NCBI GenBank assembly: GCA_937921595.1
Contig: CAKZTD010000102.1
Coordinates: forward strand, 1-41,456
Source: an uncultured Saprospiraceae bacterium
Lineage (GTDB): Bacteria; Bacteroidota; Bacteroidia; Chitinophagales; Saprospiraceae
Direction: 5' to 3'
DNA length: 41,456 nucleotides
The notes under the pieces are model-generated. The model was not told the origin of the DNA, did not search any database, and saw only the letters and a program-made list of their open reading frames with translations. Position 1 is the stretch's first letter, and each line of letters starts with the position of its first letter. Below, piece after piece: positions 21,628-31,334 of the stretch. The position numbers and the translations under genes were made by a program.

Positions 21628-24192
21628 ATGAACCTTTTCAGAACGTTAATTATTTTGCTTTGCTGCTTCGCAGCCACCAACCTTACTGCTCAAAAGCAGC
21701 AGATTAAAAAAGCAAATGGTTTTTACAAACTAAACAAATTCAAGGATGCCATAACCCTTTACGAGGAAGCTTTGGCAATTAAAGATAACCTTTCAGCAAG
21801 TACTAAACTTGCCTACTGCTACCGTATGACTAATCAAATGGTCAAAGCAGAAGAATGGTATGCTAAGGTAGTCGCAAATGACAAAGCGAAGTCTAAATCA
21901 TATTTCTATTATGCGGAATCTTTAATGAGTAATAGCAAATACGATGAAGCTAAAAGCTGGTTTCTAAAATATAACGAAAAAGAACCCAATGATAAAAATG
22001 CGGTTCGTATGGCTTATGCTTGTGATAAAGTAAAAACCTTGGTGCCTTATTTTAAAAATGTAAGTCTTGAAGACTTTCAACATAATTCTGATGCAGATGA
22101 TTCTGCTCCTTTGTTTTTTAATGATGGAATTGTTTTCACCTCTGACCGATCATCAGGAATGAATCCTTTAAAACAAAAATCAGGATGGACAGGAAGGGAT
22201 TTTCAAAGGGTTTATTTCAGTGCTCAGCAAAGTGATGGCTCTTATAATTCTCCAGAAAATTTTTCTAAAAAAATTAATGACCTTAATAAACATTGCGGGC
22301 CAGTTAGTTTTACCGAAGATAAAAAAACAGTCATCTTTACTAGAACCGGAGAAACGGCAGGAAAAGACAACAGTTACAATATCCAATTATATAGTGCGGA
22401 ATCTGATGATGGAAAAAAATGGAAAAATGTAAAAATACTTCCATTTTGTAGAACAGATTTTAATTACATGCATCCAGCTATTTCTCCTGATGGTCAAAAG
22501 TTATTTTTCGTTTCGGATAGAAGAGGCGGACTTGGTGGAACCGATATTTACTTATCTACAAAGAAAGGAGATTCTTGGGGAAGTCCTCAAAACTTAGGTC
22601 CCGTTATCAACACTCCTGCCAATGAAGCATTTCCTTTTTATCATTCGTCTGACAAATTATTCTTTTGCTCGAAAGGGCATCTTAGTTTCGGAGGTTTTGA
22701 TATTCTCTTTTCGAACTTAAAAGATAATGGCACTTGGCAAAAACCAGTGAATGTTGGAAAACCGATCAATAGTTCTTACGATGATATTTCGATATCTCTT
22801 GATGAGACAATGGATTCAGGTATTTTTGCTTCTTCAAGAAATGGAGGAGATGATGACGTTTATATTTTTAAAGTCATGGAAGGTATTAATGCGAATTTAG
22901 ATTCTCTGGACTTTGAAGGGTTAGTAGATTACGAAAAACCTGTAAGAGAAGAGGAAGAAGAAATGATGACTGAGGAAATTCCATCCTCGCCATCTATCAG
23001 ATCTCAAATTCCAAATACTGAAACAATAAGTAATAACCCCGTTGAAAAAAAGGAAGTCGAAGAACGACCAGTTACTAATATGGAAGGCACTATTCGCAAT
23101 GATGAAACTTTAGAAAAACTTCGTGAAGAGAAAATTGCGGAAACGGAAACGGTAACAAAGCCTGCTATAAAAGAAGAGATTGTTGAGAGCAGAGAAGAAA
23201 GAATCGCTGTTGTAGAATCTAAAATTGAAGCGTCTCCAGCAAGGTCTGGTGCTAATGAAATAGAAACAGGAGTAATCGAAGAGCCCGTTTCCGAACAGAT
23301 GGAAACAGTCGTCGAAGAAAAAATTGACATCATGGATGCTCCTCCAATGGAAGAAGAAGAATTTTCAATCGTTGAGGAAGTCATCAAAGAAGAGGTCATG
23401 GAAGAAGTACCATCGAGATCAATTCCTGTTAAAACAGAACAGATCAAAGAAGCCGTGGCAGTTGAAAAATCTACCAATACGAATAACAATGAATCTAAAG
23501 CGATTAACTTAATTATTCCTTCTAAAAAGAAGAAACGGTCAATCAAAACTAAGGAACAAGAATATGTAAAAGAAGAGCTTCCTCCTATGGAAGAAATTAT
23601 AGAATTAAGTCCAGTTATAGAAGAAACTATTATTTCTGAACCAATAGAGGAAATTGTAGAAATGGAAGAAGCTCCAATAGAAGAATCTTTTCCAGGAGGC
23701 ACCTCAATCATGGATCAAGAACCCATGGAAACGGAGCCACCAGTTCTCTTAGGAGATCAATCTTCTGCGTTGGCAGACGTCCCCGAGCAACTACCAATTC
23801 TTGCAGAATTGCTTCAAGCTAAACAAGCAATCCCTGCAAAAGGATTTATCATTTCAGGCTTAACTTATCAAAAAGGTTCTTATTTGTTATCACCTGTAGA
23901 CACGCGATCTTTAGCAGCTGTAGTTGACCTTATGAATATGTATCCTGATATCAAAGTAGAAATAGGAAGTCATACTTCTGCTCTTGGTGACGATGTAAAT
24001 AATCATAATCTTTCTAGAAAAAGAGCAATGTCTATCATGGCTTTCTTAGTGTACAAAGGAGTTTCAAATGACCGGGTGACGGCTAAAGGATATGGAGAAA
24101 CTCAATTGTTGAACAATTGTAGAAACGGAGTGAATTGTTCTAGAGCAGAGCATCAGGAGAATGACAGAGTGGAATTAAGAGTAATTAATTAA
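21628..24192 (+). CDS. TPR / PD40 / OmpA-family envelope protein, PorE-like architecture
   Basis: 854 residues. Signal peptide MNLFRTLIILLCCFAATNLTAQ; TPR repeats (about 25-145); a PD40/WD40-like propeller region with DGIVFTSDRSSG, SPDGQKLFFVSDRRGGLGGTDIYLS, HSSDKLFFCSKG and SGIFASSRNGGDDDVYIF (about 150-430); a ~280-residue Glu/Val/Ile-rich low-complexity linker; and a C-terminal OmpA peptidoglycan-binding domain (about 735-854) with EIGSHTSALGDDVNNHNLSR and KGYGETQLLNNC. This order matches PorE-type proteins that tether the type IX secretion machinery to peptidoglycan in Bacteroidota, but family members not tied to T9SS exist. No other por gene is in the window. The linker creates a long spurious antisense frame. 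Confidence 0.88.
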   Translation: MNLFRTLIILLCCFAATNLTAQKQQIKKANGFYKLNKFKDAITLYEEALAIKDNLSASTKLAYCYRMTNQMVKAEEWYAKVVANDKAKSKSYFYYAESLMSNSKYDEAKSWFLKYNEKEPNDKNAVRMAYACDKVKTLVPYFKNVSLEDFQHNSDADDSAPLFFNDGIVFTSDRSSGMNPLKQKSGWTGRDFQRVYFSAQQSDGSYNSPENFSKKINDLNKHCGPVSFTEDKKTVIFTRTGETAGKDNSYNIQLYSAESDDGKKWKNVKILPFCRTDFNYMHPAISPDGQKLFFVSDRRGGLGGTDIYLSTKKGDSWGSPQNLGPVINTPANEAFPFYHSSDKLFFCSKGHLSFGGFDILFSNLKDNGTWQKPVNVGKPINSSYDDISISLDETMDSGIFASSRNGGDDDVYIFKVMEGINANLDSLDFEGLVDYEKPVREEEEEMMTEEIPSSPSIRSQIPNTETISNNPVEKKEVEERPVTNMEGTIRNDETLEKLREEKIAETETVTKPAIKEEIVESREERIAVVESKIEASPARSGANEIETGVIEEPVSEQMETVVEEKIDIMDAPPMEEEEFSIVEEVIKEEVMEEVPSRSIPVKTEQIKEAVAVEKSTNTNNNESKAINLIIPSKKKKRSIKTKEQEYVKEELPPMEEIIELSPVIEETIISEPIEEIVEMEEAPIEESFPGGTSIMDQEPMETEPPVLLGDQSSALADVPEQLPILAELLQAKQAIPAKGFIISGLTYQKGSYLLSPVDTRSLAAVVDLMNMYPDIKVEIGSHTSALGDDVNNHNLSRKRAMSIMAFLVYKGVSNDRVTAKGYGETQLLNNCRNGVNCSRAEHQENDRVELRVIN

Positions 24193-24216
24193 AAGGTCAC
24201 AAGATATTAAATAGTC

Positions 24217-24250
24217 AAATGGTCAAGAGCGCTCTCGTTCTTGGCCATTT
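24217..24250. terminator. Terminator hairpin between convergent genes
   Basis: AAATGGTCAAGAGCG / CGTTCTTGGCCATTT with a CTCT loop, one G-T pair and one mismatch. It lies 24 bp after the OmpA-type stop and 26 bp from the lipid kinase stop, so it probably serves both. Confidence 0.7.
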
Positions 24251-24275
24251 GATTTACAGCCCGATTGATAATGTC

Positions 24276-25211
24276 TCACGGAACAACTACCTTCAAGGCT
24301 TTAGGAATCAAAGTAAATTCTACTGGTGTTTCTCCAATAAGCTCTCCATCTACTTCGAGTGCAATTGGTCCATCTACGGCTTCCACTTTTACACGATCAG
24401 ATTTAAAAACATCGACTTTTGGATGATCTCCAATTGTTCCATTATAGAATCGATAGGAATTTAAAAGAACTCCAATTTTAGAAAGTCTTCCTGCAAGTGT
24501 CAATGCTAATTTTCCATCATCAGGAATCGCATGAGGAACCAAACGCATCCCTCCTCCCGAGTACTTACAAATTCCAACGTTGATTAAATAGAAATAATTT
24601 TCGACAATTTTTCCATTAAAATGTACCCTAGCTTTTTGAAGATTATATTTAAACACATAATACATTCCGTATAACAAATAAGCCAACCGATTAGTGACCG
24701 GACGTTTTAGTTTTTCCATCTCAGCTAGCACATAAGGATCATAAGCCATTCCTGCTACATTCGCAAAATATCGTTGCGATTGCTTCCCGTTTTTAAAATA
24801 ACTGACCAGTCCAACATCTTGTATAAAGACCTTATTCGCTTTCAACATCTTAATCCATTCATTCAGTTTTTTTGAAATCTGGTATTCTTTTGCCCAATCA
24901 TTTCCAGTGCCTACTGGAAATAGACAATAAGAGATCGATGCAGTTGGAACTACTTTTTGTAATAAAATCCCATTCACTACTTCATTATTAGTCCCATCAC
25001 CTCCAAGAGCGATTATATTTCGAAAACCTTTTTTAATCCCCTCAACGACTAAGTCCGTTGCATGTCCTCTATTTTTTGTCTCAACAATTTCAAAAGAAAA
25101 TCCACTAACCTTCAATGCCTCACAGAGATTAGCCAATTCCTTTTTAGCCTTACCTTTCCCCGCTGCGGGATTAGCAATAATATACCAGGTATTGGAAACT
25201 TCAGGAATCAT
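24276..25211 (-). CDS. Diacylglycerol kinase-family lipid kinase
   Basis: ATP-dependent phosphorylation of a lipid hydroxyl (DgkB/YegS/sphingosine-kinase superfamily). 311 residues, the family's usual size. The nucleotide-binding motifs are IIANPAAGKGKAKKE at 11-25, the hallmark IIALGGDGTNNEVVNGIL at 66-83, and PVGTGNDWAKE at 99-109. The C-terminal beta-sandwich includes GICKYSGGGMRLVPHA and ALEVDGELIGETP. The lipid substrate (diacylglycerol or other) cannot be told. It is divergent from the ABC transporter pair. Confidence 0.92.
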   Translation of the reverse strand: MIPEVSNTWYIIANPAAGKGKAKKELANLCEALKVSGFSFEIVETKNRGHATDLVVEGIKKGFRNIIALGGDGTNNEVVNGILLQKVVPTASISYCLFPVGTGNDWAKEYQISKKLNEWIKMLKANKVFIQDVGLVSYFKNGKQSQRYFANVAGMAYDPYVLAEMEKLKRPVTNRLAYLLYGMYYVFKYNLQKARVHFNGKIVENYFYLINVGICKYSGGGMRLVPHAIPDDGKLALTLAGRLSKIGVLLNSYRFYNGTIGDHPKVDVFKSDRVKVEAVDGPIALEVDGELIGETPVEFTLIPKALKVVVP

Positions 25212-25381
25212 TAAATAGATTTTTTTTTAATCACTAAGTCCTACATTTTATTCTTTAAAATGGAATATCTTTCTTTTTTATCGAAAAAAAAGAGAACTCA
25301 ATAGAAAATCTGCAATTTTTCATTTAATTAGTGAGATTATTGGAGTAACAAATTGGAATACTAAAAAATCAACTATAAAAT

Positions 25382-26296
25382 ATGGGTATACTAAAAATTG
25401 ATGACGTCACTAAGACCTACGGGGATTACATGGCTGTCAATCACGTGAGCTTTGACATGCCAGAAGGTTCAATCTTTGGAATGTTAGGACCTAATGGAGC
25501 TGGAAAAACTTCTTTGATCCGAATCATTACAACCATCACTCGGGCAGATTCTGGGGCTGTTTATTTTAATGGTGAAAAATTAAATAGCACACATCCTTCT
25601 CAGACTGGTTATATGCCTGAAGAACGAGGACTGTATAAAAAAATGAAAGTCGGCGATCATCTCATGTATCTTGCTCAACTCAAAGGGCTTTCAAAAAAAG
25701 ATGCAAAATCTAAAATTGATTATTGGTTTGAAAAATTCGGAATTGAAGATTGGTGGCCAAAAAAAGTTGAAGAGCTTTCTAAAGGAATGCAGCAAAAAAT
25801 TCAATTTATTTCTACCGTCGTTCACGAACCCAAATTACTTATTCTGGACGAGCCGTTCTCTGGTCTTGACCCCATCAACACGAACTTGATCAAAGATGAA
25901 ATTTACGAACTCAATCGTAAAGGAACCAGTATTATTTTTTCTACACACCGAATGGAACAGGTAGAGGAAATTTGTGAACACATCGTCTTGATCAATAAAG
26001 GAAAGAATGTACTTCAAGGAACAGTTGCCGATGTCAAAAATCAATTCAAGGATAATCTTTTTAAAATTGAATACACCGGAATACTTCCTGAGAATGTTTT
26101 GAACATGGCCAAGGTAATTGAGAAAACGGATAAGAGTATTATAATAAAAGTAGACGCGGAAACAGATTCTAACCAGTTACTTCAACGCTTATTACAGCAA
26201 GAGGTTTTTATTCATTCTTTCAATGAAATACTTCCAAGTCTTAATGAGATTTTTATTAAAAAAGTAGAATCAATCGGAATGACCAGTGAGGAGTAA
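25382..26296 (+). CDS. ABC transporter ATP-binding protein (NatA-like)
   Basis: ATPase subunit of an ABC-2 exporter. 304 residues: Walker A GPNGAGKT (36-43), a Q-loop-equivalent segment near TGYMPEERGLY, signature LSKGMQQ (132-138), Walker B LLILDEP (152-158), D-loop SGLDP, and H-loop His189 in STHRME. A ~75-residue C-terminal extension resembles DUF4162, common in NatA-type ATPases. The permease gene follows after 66 bp on the same strand, so they form one operon. NatA (sodium export) is the closest resemblance; substrate remains unproven. Confidence 0.93.
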   Translation: MGILKIDDVTKTYGDYMAVNHVSFDMPEGSIFGMLGPNGAGKTSLIRIITTITRADSGAVYFNGEKLNSTHPSQTGYMPEERGLYKKMKVGDHLMYLAQLKGLSKKDAKSKIDYWFEKFGIEDWWPKKVEELSKGMQQKIQFISTVVHEPKLLILDEPFSGLDPINTNLIKDEIYELNRKGTSIIFSTHRMEQVEEICEHIVLINKGKNVLQGTVADVKNQFKDNLFKIEYTGILPENVLNMAKVIEKTDKSIIIKVDAETDSNQLLQRLLQQEVFIHSFNEILPSLNEIFIKKVESIGMTSEE

Positions 26297-26362
26297 TCTT
26301 TGACTTTTAGATCATAGTATTTCGAATTTCGATTATTTTAAACAATCAACTAATCAATCAAT

Positions 26363-27667
26363 ATGAATAAACTTTGGCTAATCATAAAGCGAGAATATCT
26401 AACTAGAGTAAAAAAACGCTCTTTTATTCTTGCAACCATTCTTACCCCTTTTGCATTTGTCTTATTTTTTATCGTTGTTGGTTTTATCTTTTCTTACGAG
26501 GGGGATGATAAACTAAAAGTAGCCCTTGTAGATGAGCATGGTATTTTAGATAGAAAACCTGCGAATGAAGACAACCTTTTCTTTGTTATAAAAGATGATG
26601 GTTACGACCAATTAGTTTCAGGGATGGATAGCTCAGAATTCGATGTTGTCATCAAAGTTCCAGAGGTAAAAATTTTAAGTGCAAAAACTTTCGAAATCGA
26701 ATATCATGCAAAAAAACAATTAGGCTTGGATATCGAAATGAACCTCGAATCGAAAATCTCCAGCAAGATCAGAGACTACAAGATGCGGGAAATGAAATTA
26801 GAAAAATCACAATTAGATAATCTAAAATCCAGTGTGAGTCTTACCCGAGGAGGTGTGGAAGGAGAAAGTAAATTTACAACGGCGATAGGCGCAGGAATTG
26901 GCGGCGTGATGGGTTTCATTATGTACATGACTATTTTCATTTATGGCATGATGGTGATGCGATCAGTGATGGAAGAAAAGACCAGTCGGATCGTAGAAGT
27001 AATGATTTCTTCCGTGAAACCATTCCAATTAATGCTAGGAAAAATCATTGGTGTCGGTGGTGTTGGATTGACACAAATTTTGATTTGGTCTATCCTGATC
27101 CCGATTGGATATCTTCTAGTTGGATTGTTTTTCGACTTCGATTTAGAACAGATGAATTCAGCTGCTGCTGCAGGATCTAATGTAGATGTCGCAGGAATGG
27201 AAGATGAGATCATGATATTCATGAATGAAGTTAGAAACATGAATTGGTGGAGTATTTTACCGCTTTTCTTATTCTATTTCCTTGGTGGATATTTCCTTTA
27301 TTCTTCTATGTTCGCAGCCGTTGGTTCAGCGATGGGAGACGACCTTGGAGAAGGACAAGCCTTGACGATTCCGATTACGATTCCAGTGATTCTTGCTTTG
27401 TACATTATGATGGTTGTGGTTACCGCACCTCAAAGTAATCTGGCGATCTGGTCATCGATTTTCCCATTATTCTCTCCGATTGTAATGCCTGCGAGATTGG
27501 CGTTTAGCCCTCCGATTTGGCAAATTTTAGTTTCCATGGCTGTCCTTGCCGCGACTTCAATTTTCTTCGTTTGGGTATCTGCGAGAATTTATCGTGTAGG
27601 TATCTTGATGTATGGAAAAAAAGTTGGGTTTAAGGAGATTGGAAAATGGTTGTTCCATAAGGAGTAA
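26363..27667 (+). CDS. ABC-2 type permease (NatB-like)
   Basis: 434 residues. Typical ABC-2 exporter topology: a cytoplasmic basic N-terminus (MNKLWLIIKREYLTRVKKRSF), TM1 at about 20-44, a ~135-residue extracytoplasmic domain, then about five transmembrane spans, including GAGIGGVMGFIMYMTIFIYG preceding the conserved MRSVMEEKTSRIVEVMISS coupling segment. It is the partner of the preceding ATPase and pairs with it in an export complex. The substrate is unknown. Confidence 0.92.
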   Translation: MNKLWLIIKREYLTRVKKRSFILATILTPFAFVLFFIVVGFIFSYEGDDKLKVALVDEHGILDRKPANEDNLFFVIKDDGYDQLVSGMDSSEFDVVIKVPEVKILSAKTFEIEYHAKKQLGLDIEMNLESKISSKIRDYKMREMKLEKSQLDNLKSSVSLTRGGVEGESKFTTAIGAGIGGVMGFIMYMTIFIYGMMVMRSVMEEKTSRIVEVMISSVKPFQLMLGKIIGVGGVGLTQILIWSILIPIGYLLVGLFFDFDLEQMNSAAAAGSNVDVAGMEDEIMIFMNEVRNMNWWSILPLFLFYFLGGYFLYSSMFAAVGSAMGDDLGEGQALTIPITIPVILALYIMMVVVTAPQSNLAIWSSIFPLFSPIVMPARLAFSPPIWQILVSMAVLAATSIFFVWVSARIYRVGILMYGKKVGFKEIGKWLFHKE

Positions 27668-27736
27668 GAGAAAAGATCGAGCTCTGCTTAATGAATTGGA
27701 TATTATTTTAGTCCTGATCATTTTTTAACTCTAAGG

Positions 27737-27805
27737 AAACGGTATTCGGTGTTAGGTATTCGGGCTCTTCAAATGCCGAACACCCGATGCTGAATACCGT
27801 TTTTT
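27737..27805. terminator. Long bidirectional terminator built on GGTATTCGG repeats
   Basis: Outer stem AAACGGTATTC/GAATACCGTTT (11 bp) enclosing an imperfect inner stem (GGTGTT..AACACC). GGTATTCGG occurs twice in the left arm (27741-27749, 27755-27763). A T-run follows on the plus strand. It separates the ABC operon from the convergent flippase gene. Confidence 0.75.
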
Positions 27806-29294
27806 ATTTGGATTTCACAAACATTGCGTGAATGGCTTTCCGTTCCAGAATATAAATAAGCAATGCATACCCTCCTAGCAAAAGTGTATTGACTAATGCC
27901 ACAAGCCAAAATTGATCATCGAGTAAGTTTCTAAACATTGTACTCAAAAAGTAAATGCCAGCCGCTAGTCCGATATACAAAAACATCTTTCCCATTGGAT
28001 ACGGAATCGGATAATATTTTCGGCCGACAAGATAACTGGCTAAGGCCATAAAACTGTAGCAAGCTAGTGCTGTCCAGGCAGAGGCTTCGAATCCGAATTT
28101 TGGAATCATTAGAATATTCAATACAATCGTAATCACCGCTCCGATGACAGAGATATAGGCTCCAATGATTGTTCGGTCGCTTAATTTATACCAGATAGAA
28201 AAATTATAATACAAGCCGAGAAAAAGAAAAGCCATGGTCAAGATCGGTACAACATGTAATCCGCCATGAAAGTCTTCTCCAAGAAAATGTTTGACAACAT
28301 CCAGGTACAAAGTGATTCCTAAAAAGACAATACTTCCAACCAATGCAAACGCTTGCCCTACCTGAGCATAAACTTGCTTCGCATCTCCACGATCTGCATT
28401 TCTAAAAAAGAAAGGTTCTGCCGCATAATTAAATGCTTGGATAAACAAACTCATTAGAATCGCTAATTTAAAAGCTGCGGAGTAAATTCCTATATCCGCT
28501 AAATTTTCAGCATCAGTTCCCGGTAGATAATGCTTCAACAAAGGCAAATTAATCAATTGGTTAATCACACCAGCCAAACCTACCACGACCAATGGCATTG
28601 CATAACGCATCATCTTTTTCCATAGGTCAGCATCGAAAGAAAATTTCAACTTTCGATACTCTGGAAGTAAGATCAACATTACCGAAAGGCTTCCTAAAAA
28701 GTTGGCAATAAATACATAGACAATTCTATTTTCAGAATTATAGATCGATCGCAAACTCTCCCAGCCATTTTCAATTAACAATGGACAAATTTCTAAAAAG
28801 AAGAAAATAAAAAAGATGTTAACTAATATATTGACCGTTTTGACAACAGCAAATTTAATTGGTCGATTATCTAATCTTAGGCGAGCAAAAGGAATGGCTG
28901 CCAAGGCATCTAAAGCAATGATGACAATGAACCACTGTAGATATTCAGTATGATCAGAATACCCTAGAAAATTAGACAAAGGTTGAGCAAAGAACATTAG
29001 TGTTCCTACAAAAAACGTAGTACTCACCAATAAGGAAATAGACGTCGTGGAAAAGGTTTTGCTCAATTGGTCTTTCTCACTTGCAAATCGAAAAAAAGTA
29101 GTTTCCATTCTATAAGTAAAAAACACCATCAAGATCGCAGCATAGGCGTACATCTCAGAAACCACTCCATATTCTTCTTCCAAAAAAACTCTGGTGAGAT
29201 ATGGCGTCAACACCACATAATTCAAGAGACGGCTCAGTATACTACTGACTCCATAGATCATCGTCTCTCCCGCAAGTTTTTTTATTAAAGACAT
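27804..29294 (-). CDS. Polysaccharide/lipid-linked sugar flippase-like membrane protein (MATE/MOP superfamily)
   Basis: 496 residues from MSLIKKLAGETMIYG, with about 12-14 hydrophobic spans. The N-terminus (ETMIYGVSSILSRLLNYVVLTPYLTRVF..EEYGVVS) is the characteristic opening of Wzx/oligosaccharide flippases (Polysacc_synt family) in the MOP superfamily. It probably moves lipid-linked sugars across the inner membrane. No glycosyltransferase genes are nearby, so the substrate is unknown; in Bacteroidota such genes often stand alone. It follows the hydrolase gene after 143 bp that contain a long inverted repeat. Confidence 0.88.
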   Translation of the reverse strand: MSLIKKLAGETMIYGVSSILSRLLNYVVLTPYLTRVFLEEEYGVVSEMYAYAAILMVFFTYRMETTFFRFASEKDQLSKTFSTTSISLLVSTTFFVGTLMFFAQPLSNFLGYSDHTEYLQWFIVIIALDALAAIPFARLRLDNRPIKFAVVKTVNILVNIFFIFFFLEICPLLIENGWESLRSIYNSENRIVYVFIANFLGSLSVMLILLPEYRKLKFSFDADLWKKMMRYAMPLVVVGLAGVINQLINLPLLKHYLPGTDAENLADIGIYSAAFKLAILMSLFIQAFNYAAEPFFFRNADRGDAKQVYAQVGQAFALVGSIVFLGITLYLDVVKHFLGEDFHGGLHVVPILTMAFLFLGLYYNFSIWYKLSDRTIIGAYISVIGAVITIVLNILMIPKFGFEASAWTALACYSFMALASYLVGRKYYPIPYPMGKMFLYIGLAAGIYFLSTMFRNLLDDQFWLVALVNTLLLGGYALLIYILERKAIHAMFVKSK

Positions 29295-29317
29295 AAAAAC
29301 CAAAGCTGTTAATGAGG

Positions 29318-29389
29318 GTTAAAGAGCATCAAGGAGAATTAAAAGGCAAGTACTTTTCTACCTATTAACTCTCCTTGATTCTCTTTAAC
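29318..29389. repeat. 25-bp-arm inverted repeat with a 10-bp internal period
   Basis: Arms 29318-29342 and 29365-29389 are complementary at 23 of 25 positions with a 22-nt loop. The left side also reads as imperfect decamers gTTAATGAGg/gTTAAAGAGc/aTCAAGGAGa/aTTAAAAGGc from 29309. No T-run follows on either strand. It lies between the hydrolase and flippase genes. Confidence 0.7.
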
Positions 29390-29436
29390 GAGTTATTCGC
29401 CTGCAAGTTTAGGAATTTTCTTTGAAGGGAAGACAT

Positions 29437-30432
29437 TTATTTCATACAATCCAAAATCCAGTTGATACAATCCACTGGTTCAGCGATCGACCAAGAATGC
29501 GGATGACGGCGACCATCTAAACGATAGCCTTTACCCAAAGCATTAATGTATTCTGCTTTTTCATTGCCTAAAATCTGAAGTTGATTAATCATTGCGGTTT
29601 GATCCAAGGCATTTATATCATAATAATCTACCTGCCGATATTTAAGATGCCAGTCGATATCCGGATCGGAATAAATTCTTACTGCAACATCAACAAGATA
29701 CTTTGCATTGCCTCCGTTTTCTTCACTCTTTGAGTACATGGAATGCTGAATATAAATCTCAGGATTTTCTTCTGGTGACCCTCCAAACTCCCGATTATAT
29801 TTACCAATGTAAACTTCTGCTTCTTGAACTGCTGGCTTTGCAAAATTAATTCTTATCGCTCGCTCAAAAGAATAATACAACCGAGTCAGGTCCAGTGGTG
29901 GATCAACGCCATAAACACCTACTGGTTTGATCAAGGTCTGTATCGAATTTTCATATGCCAATTCCGTATATCGGATCGCATTCATACCGCCAAGTGAAAA
30001 GCCGCCCATGACGACCTTATCTTTTGGTACTTCGTAACGTTCCAATACCTCCTTGAAAGTTGTATTCAAAAAAGTCATCGCATTTTCATCCAGACAAAGA
30101 TTGAAATTAATAGAAGGGACGATCAGCAATATTCGATGATCATACGCCAGTTTAGCGAGTTGAATATTATGATTTAAAACAGTCTCTACGTTTTGTCCTG
30201 TCGGTGGAAACAAAACCAGCATACCTTCAATACTGTCTTTCGGTACTAAAGAATAATAGAATAATTCCTTAGCCATTCCGTCGCCAATATAGATCAACCT
30301 TTTGTCTTCAATAGGAATATCTATTTTTTCTAATTGATCGAAATAAGGCTTTTCTAAATTGATTTCAACATTTCCCTGAGCAATTAAAAAAGAAGTAAAC
30401 AGGCAGAATAAGAGTGTTTTAAAATATTTCAT
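29437..30432 (-). CDS. Exported alpha/beta hydrolase
   Basis: 331 residues from MKYFKTLLFCLFTSFLIAQ (signal peptide). The alpha/beta-hydrolase core shows MLVLFPPTG, the nucleophile elbow VVMGGFSLGGMNAIRY (Ser146 in GFSLG) and a late His in GRRHPHSWS as the probable triad His. It is likely an esterase or peptidase of the periplasm; substrate unknown. ATG 30430-30432 is chosen because it opens the signal peptide; the frame also has an ATG at 30477 giving an unlikely hydrophilic lead. Third gene of the leftward run after the sigma and anti-sigma genes. Confidence 0.8.
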   Translation of the reverse strand: MKYFKTLLFCLFTSFLIAQGNVEINLEKPYFDQLEKIDIPIEDKRLIYIGDGMAKELFYYSLVPKDSIEGMLVLFPPTGQNVETVLNHNIQLAKLAYDHRILLIVPSINFNLCLDENAMTFLNTTFKEVLERYEVPKDKVVMGGFSLGGMNAIRYTELAYENSIQTLIKPVGVYGVDPPLDLTRLYYSFERAIRINFAKPAVQEAEVYIGKYNREFGGSPEENPEIYIQHSMYSKSEENGGNAKYLVDVAVRIYSDPDIDWHLKYRQVDYYDINALDQTAMINQLQILGNEKAEYINALGKGYRLDGRRHPHSWSIAEPVDCINWILDCMK

Positions 30433-30529
30433 ATAAGATATAATTGGAGGACTTTGATAATAATCAAAAGACTCCATAACCCAACAAGTGGATTTGGTTC
30501 AATTAGGAAAGATATAAAATTGAAAATTA

Positions 30530-31297
30530 TTAGAGAGACTTGAGCATTTTTTGAGCTTCGTCATATTTAAATGCCCCAGATTTGATTTGTTGAAGTTGAG
30601 ATTTTGCAGCAACATTATCTTCTTTCTGGAGGTAAGCAAGTCCCAGATACCAACGGCTTTGTTCTATAAAAAGCGGAGGAGCATCCTCTACTAGTTTTTC
30701 TAAAATAACAATTGCTTGGTCAGAATGTCCAAGTGACAATTCAGAAATAGCGGCATATACTTGAAAAGCATTAGCATCGGGTGTTTCTGTGGATAGAGAC
30801 TGAAACAACTTTGAAGCCTCGGCATAGTCTTTTGCATTATAGGCAGAAATCGCTTTATTCACAGCAGGACGCATCCATTCTGTTTCTGGATTGGGCAATA
30901 AGGATCGTTGATTCAAAACCATTTTATAAGGCTCGAAATTACTCGCGAAAAGATTTTCTTGGGAATTATTTAAACTCGGTGAGATTACAAAATAAGCAAC
31001 AACTAACACTAAAAGAGCAGCTGCGATAGACAGCATTTTACGAAAGGGAAAACCAACTACTTTTCCCTCCTTTTTCTCTGCTGGAGATTGCCATTTTTTA
31101 TCGACCTCTTTGAGGACACTTCGAAGCTCATGGACTTTTTCTCCTTTTAAAGTTTCAGCAACTTGACGATGTAAGTTAAGTTCTTCTTGCAAAGAAGAAT
31201 CTGTACTCAATTGATTTTCAAAATTACTTCGCTCTGTTTCGGACATTACTCCGGCAAGGTATTTTTCAATCAAATCATATTTTACATCATCAGTCAT
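30530..31297 (-). CDS. Putative anti-sigma factor, membrane-anchored with TPR-like tail
   Basis: 255 residues. The N-terminal ~70 residues (IEKYLAGVMSETERSNFENQ.., SLQEELNLHRQVAETL) have the helical form of anti-sigma domains without zinc ligands. One transmembrane span at about 88-106 (MLSIAAALLVLVVAYFVIS) and an extracytoplasmic tail of TPR-like helices (AISAYNAKDYAEASKLFQSL.., RWYLGLAYLQKEDNVAAKSQL) follow. It lies 37 bp downstream of the ECF sigma gene, the standard arrangement for sigma/anti-sigma pairs. The TPR tail could sense an envelope partner. Function is inferred from context plus domain form. Confidence 0.75.
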   Translation of the reverse strand: MTDDVKYDLIEKYLAGVMSETERSNFENQLSTDSSLQEELNLHRQVAETLKGEKVHELRSVLKEVDKKWQSPAEKKEGKVVGFPFRKMLSIAAALLVLVVAYFVISPSLNNSQENLFASNFEPYKMVLNQRSLLPNPETEWMRPAVNKAISAYNAKDYAEASKLFQSLSTETPDANAFQVYAAISELSLGHSDQAIVILEKLVEDAPPLFIEQSRWYLGLAYLQKEDNVAAKSQLQQIKSGAFKYDEAQKMLKSL

Positions 31298-31334
31298 ACT
31301 GTATTATAAAAGTTGTTAGGTGTTATTTAATAAT

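Noticed and set aside
23004-23711. A 235-codon open frame on the minus strand inside the OmpA-type gene, Ser/Ile/Thr-rich
   Set aside because: It is antisense to the Glu-rich low-complexity linker; GAA-rich codons give stop-free TTC/TCT-rich antisense. Composition is unlike a protein and there is no start context.
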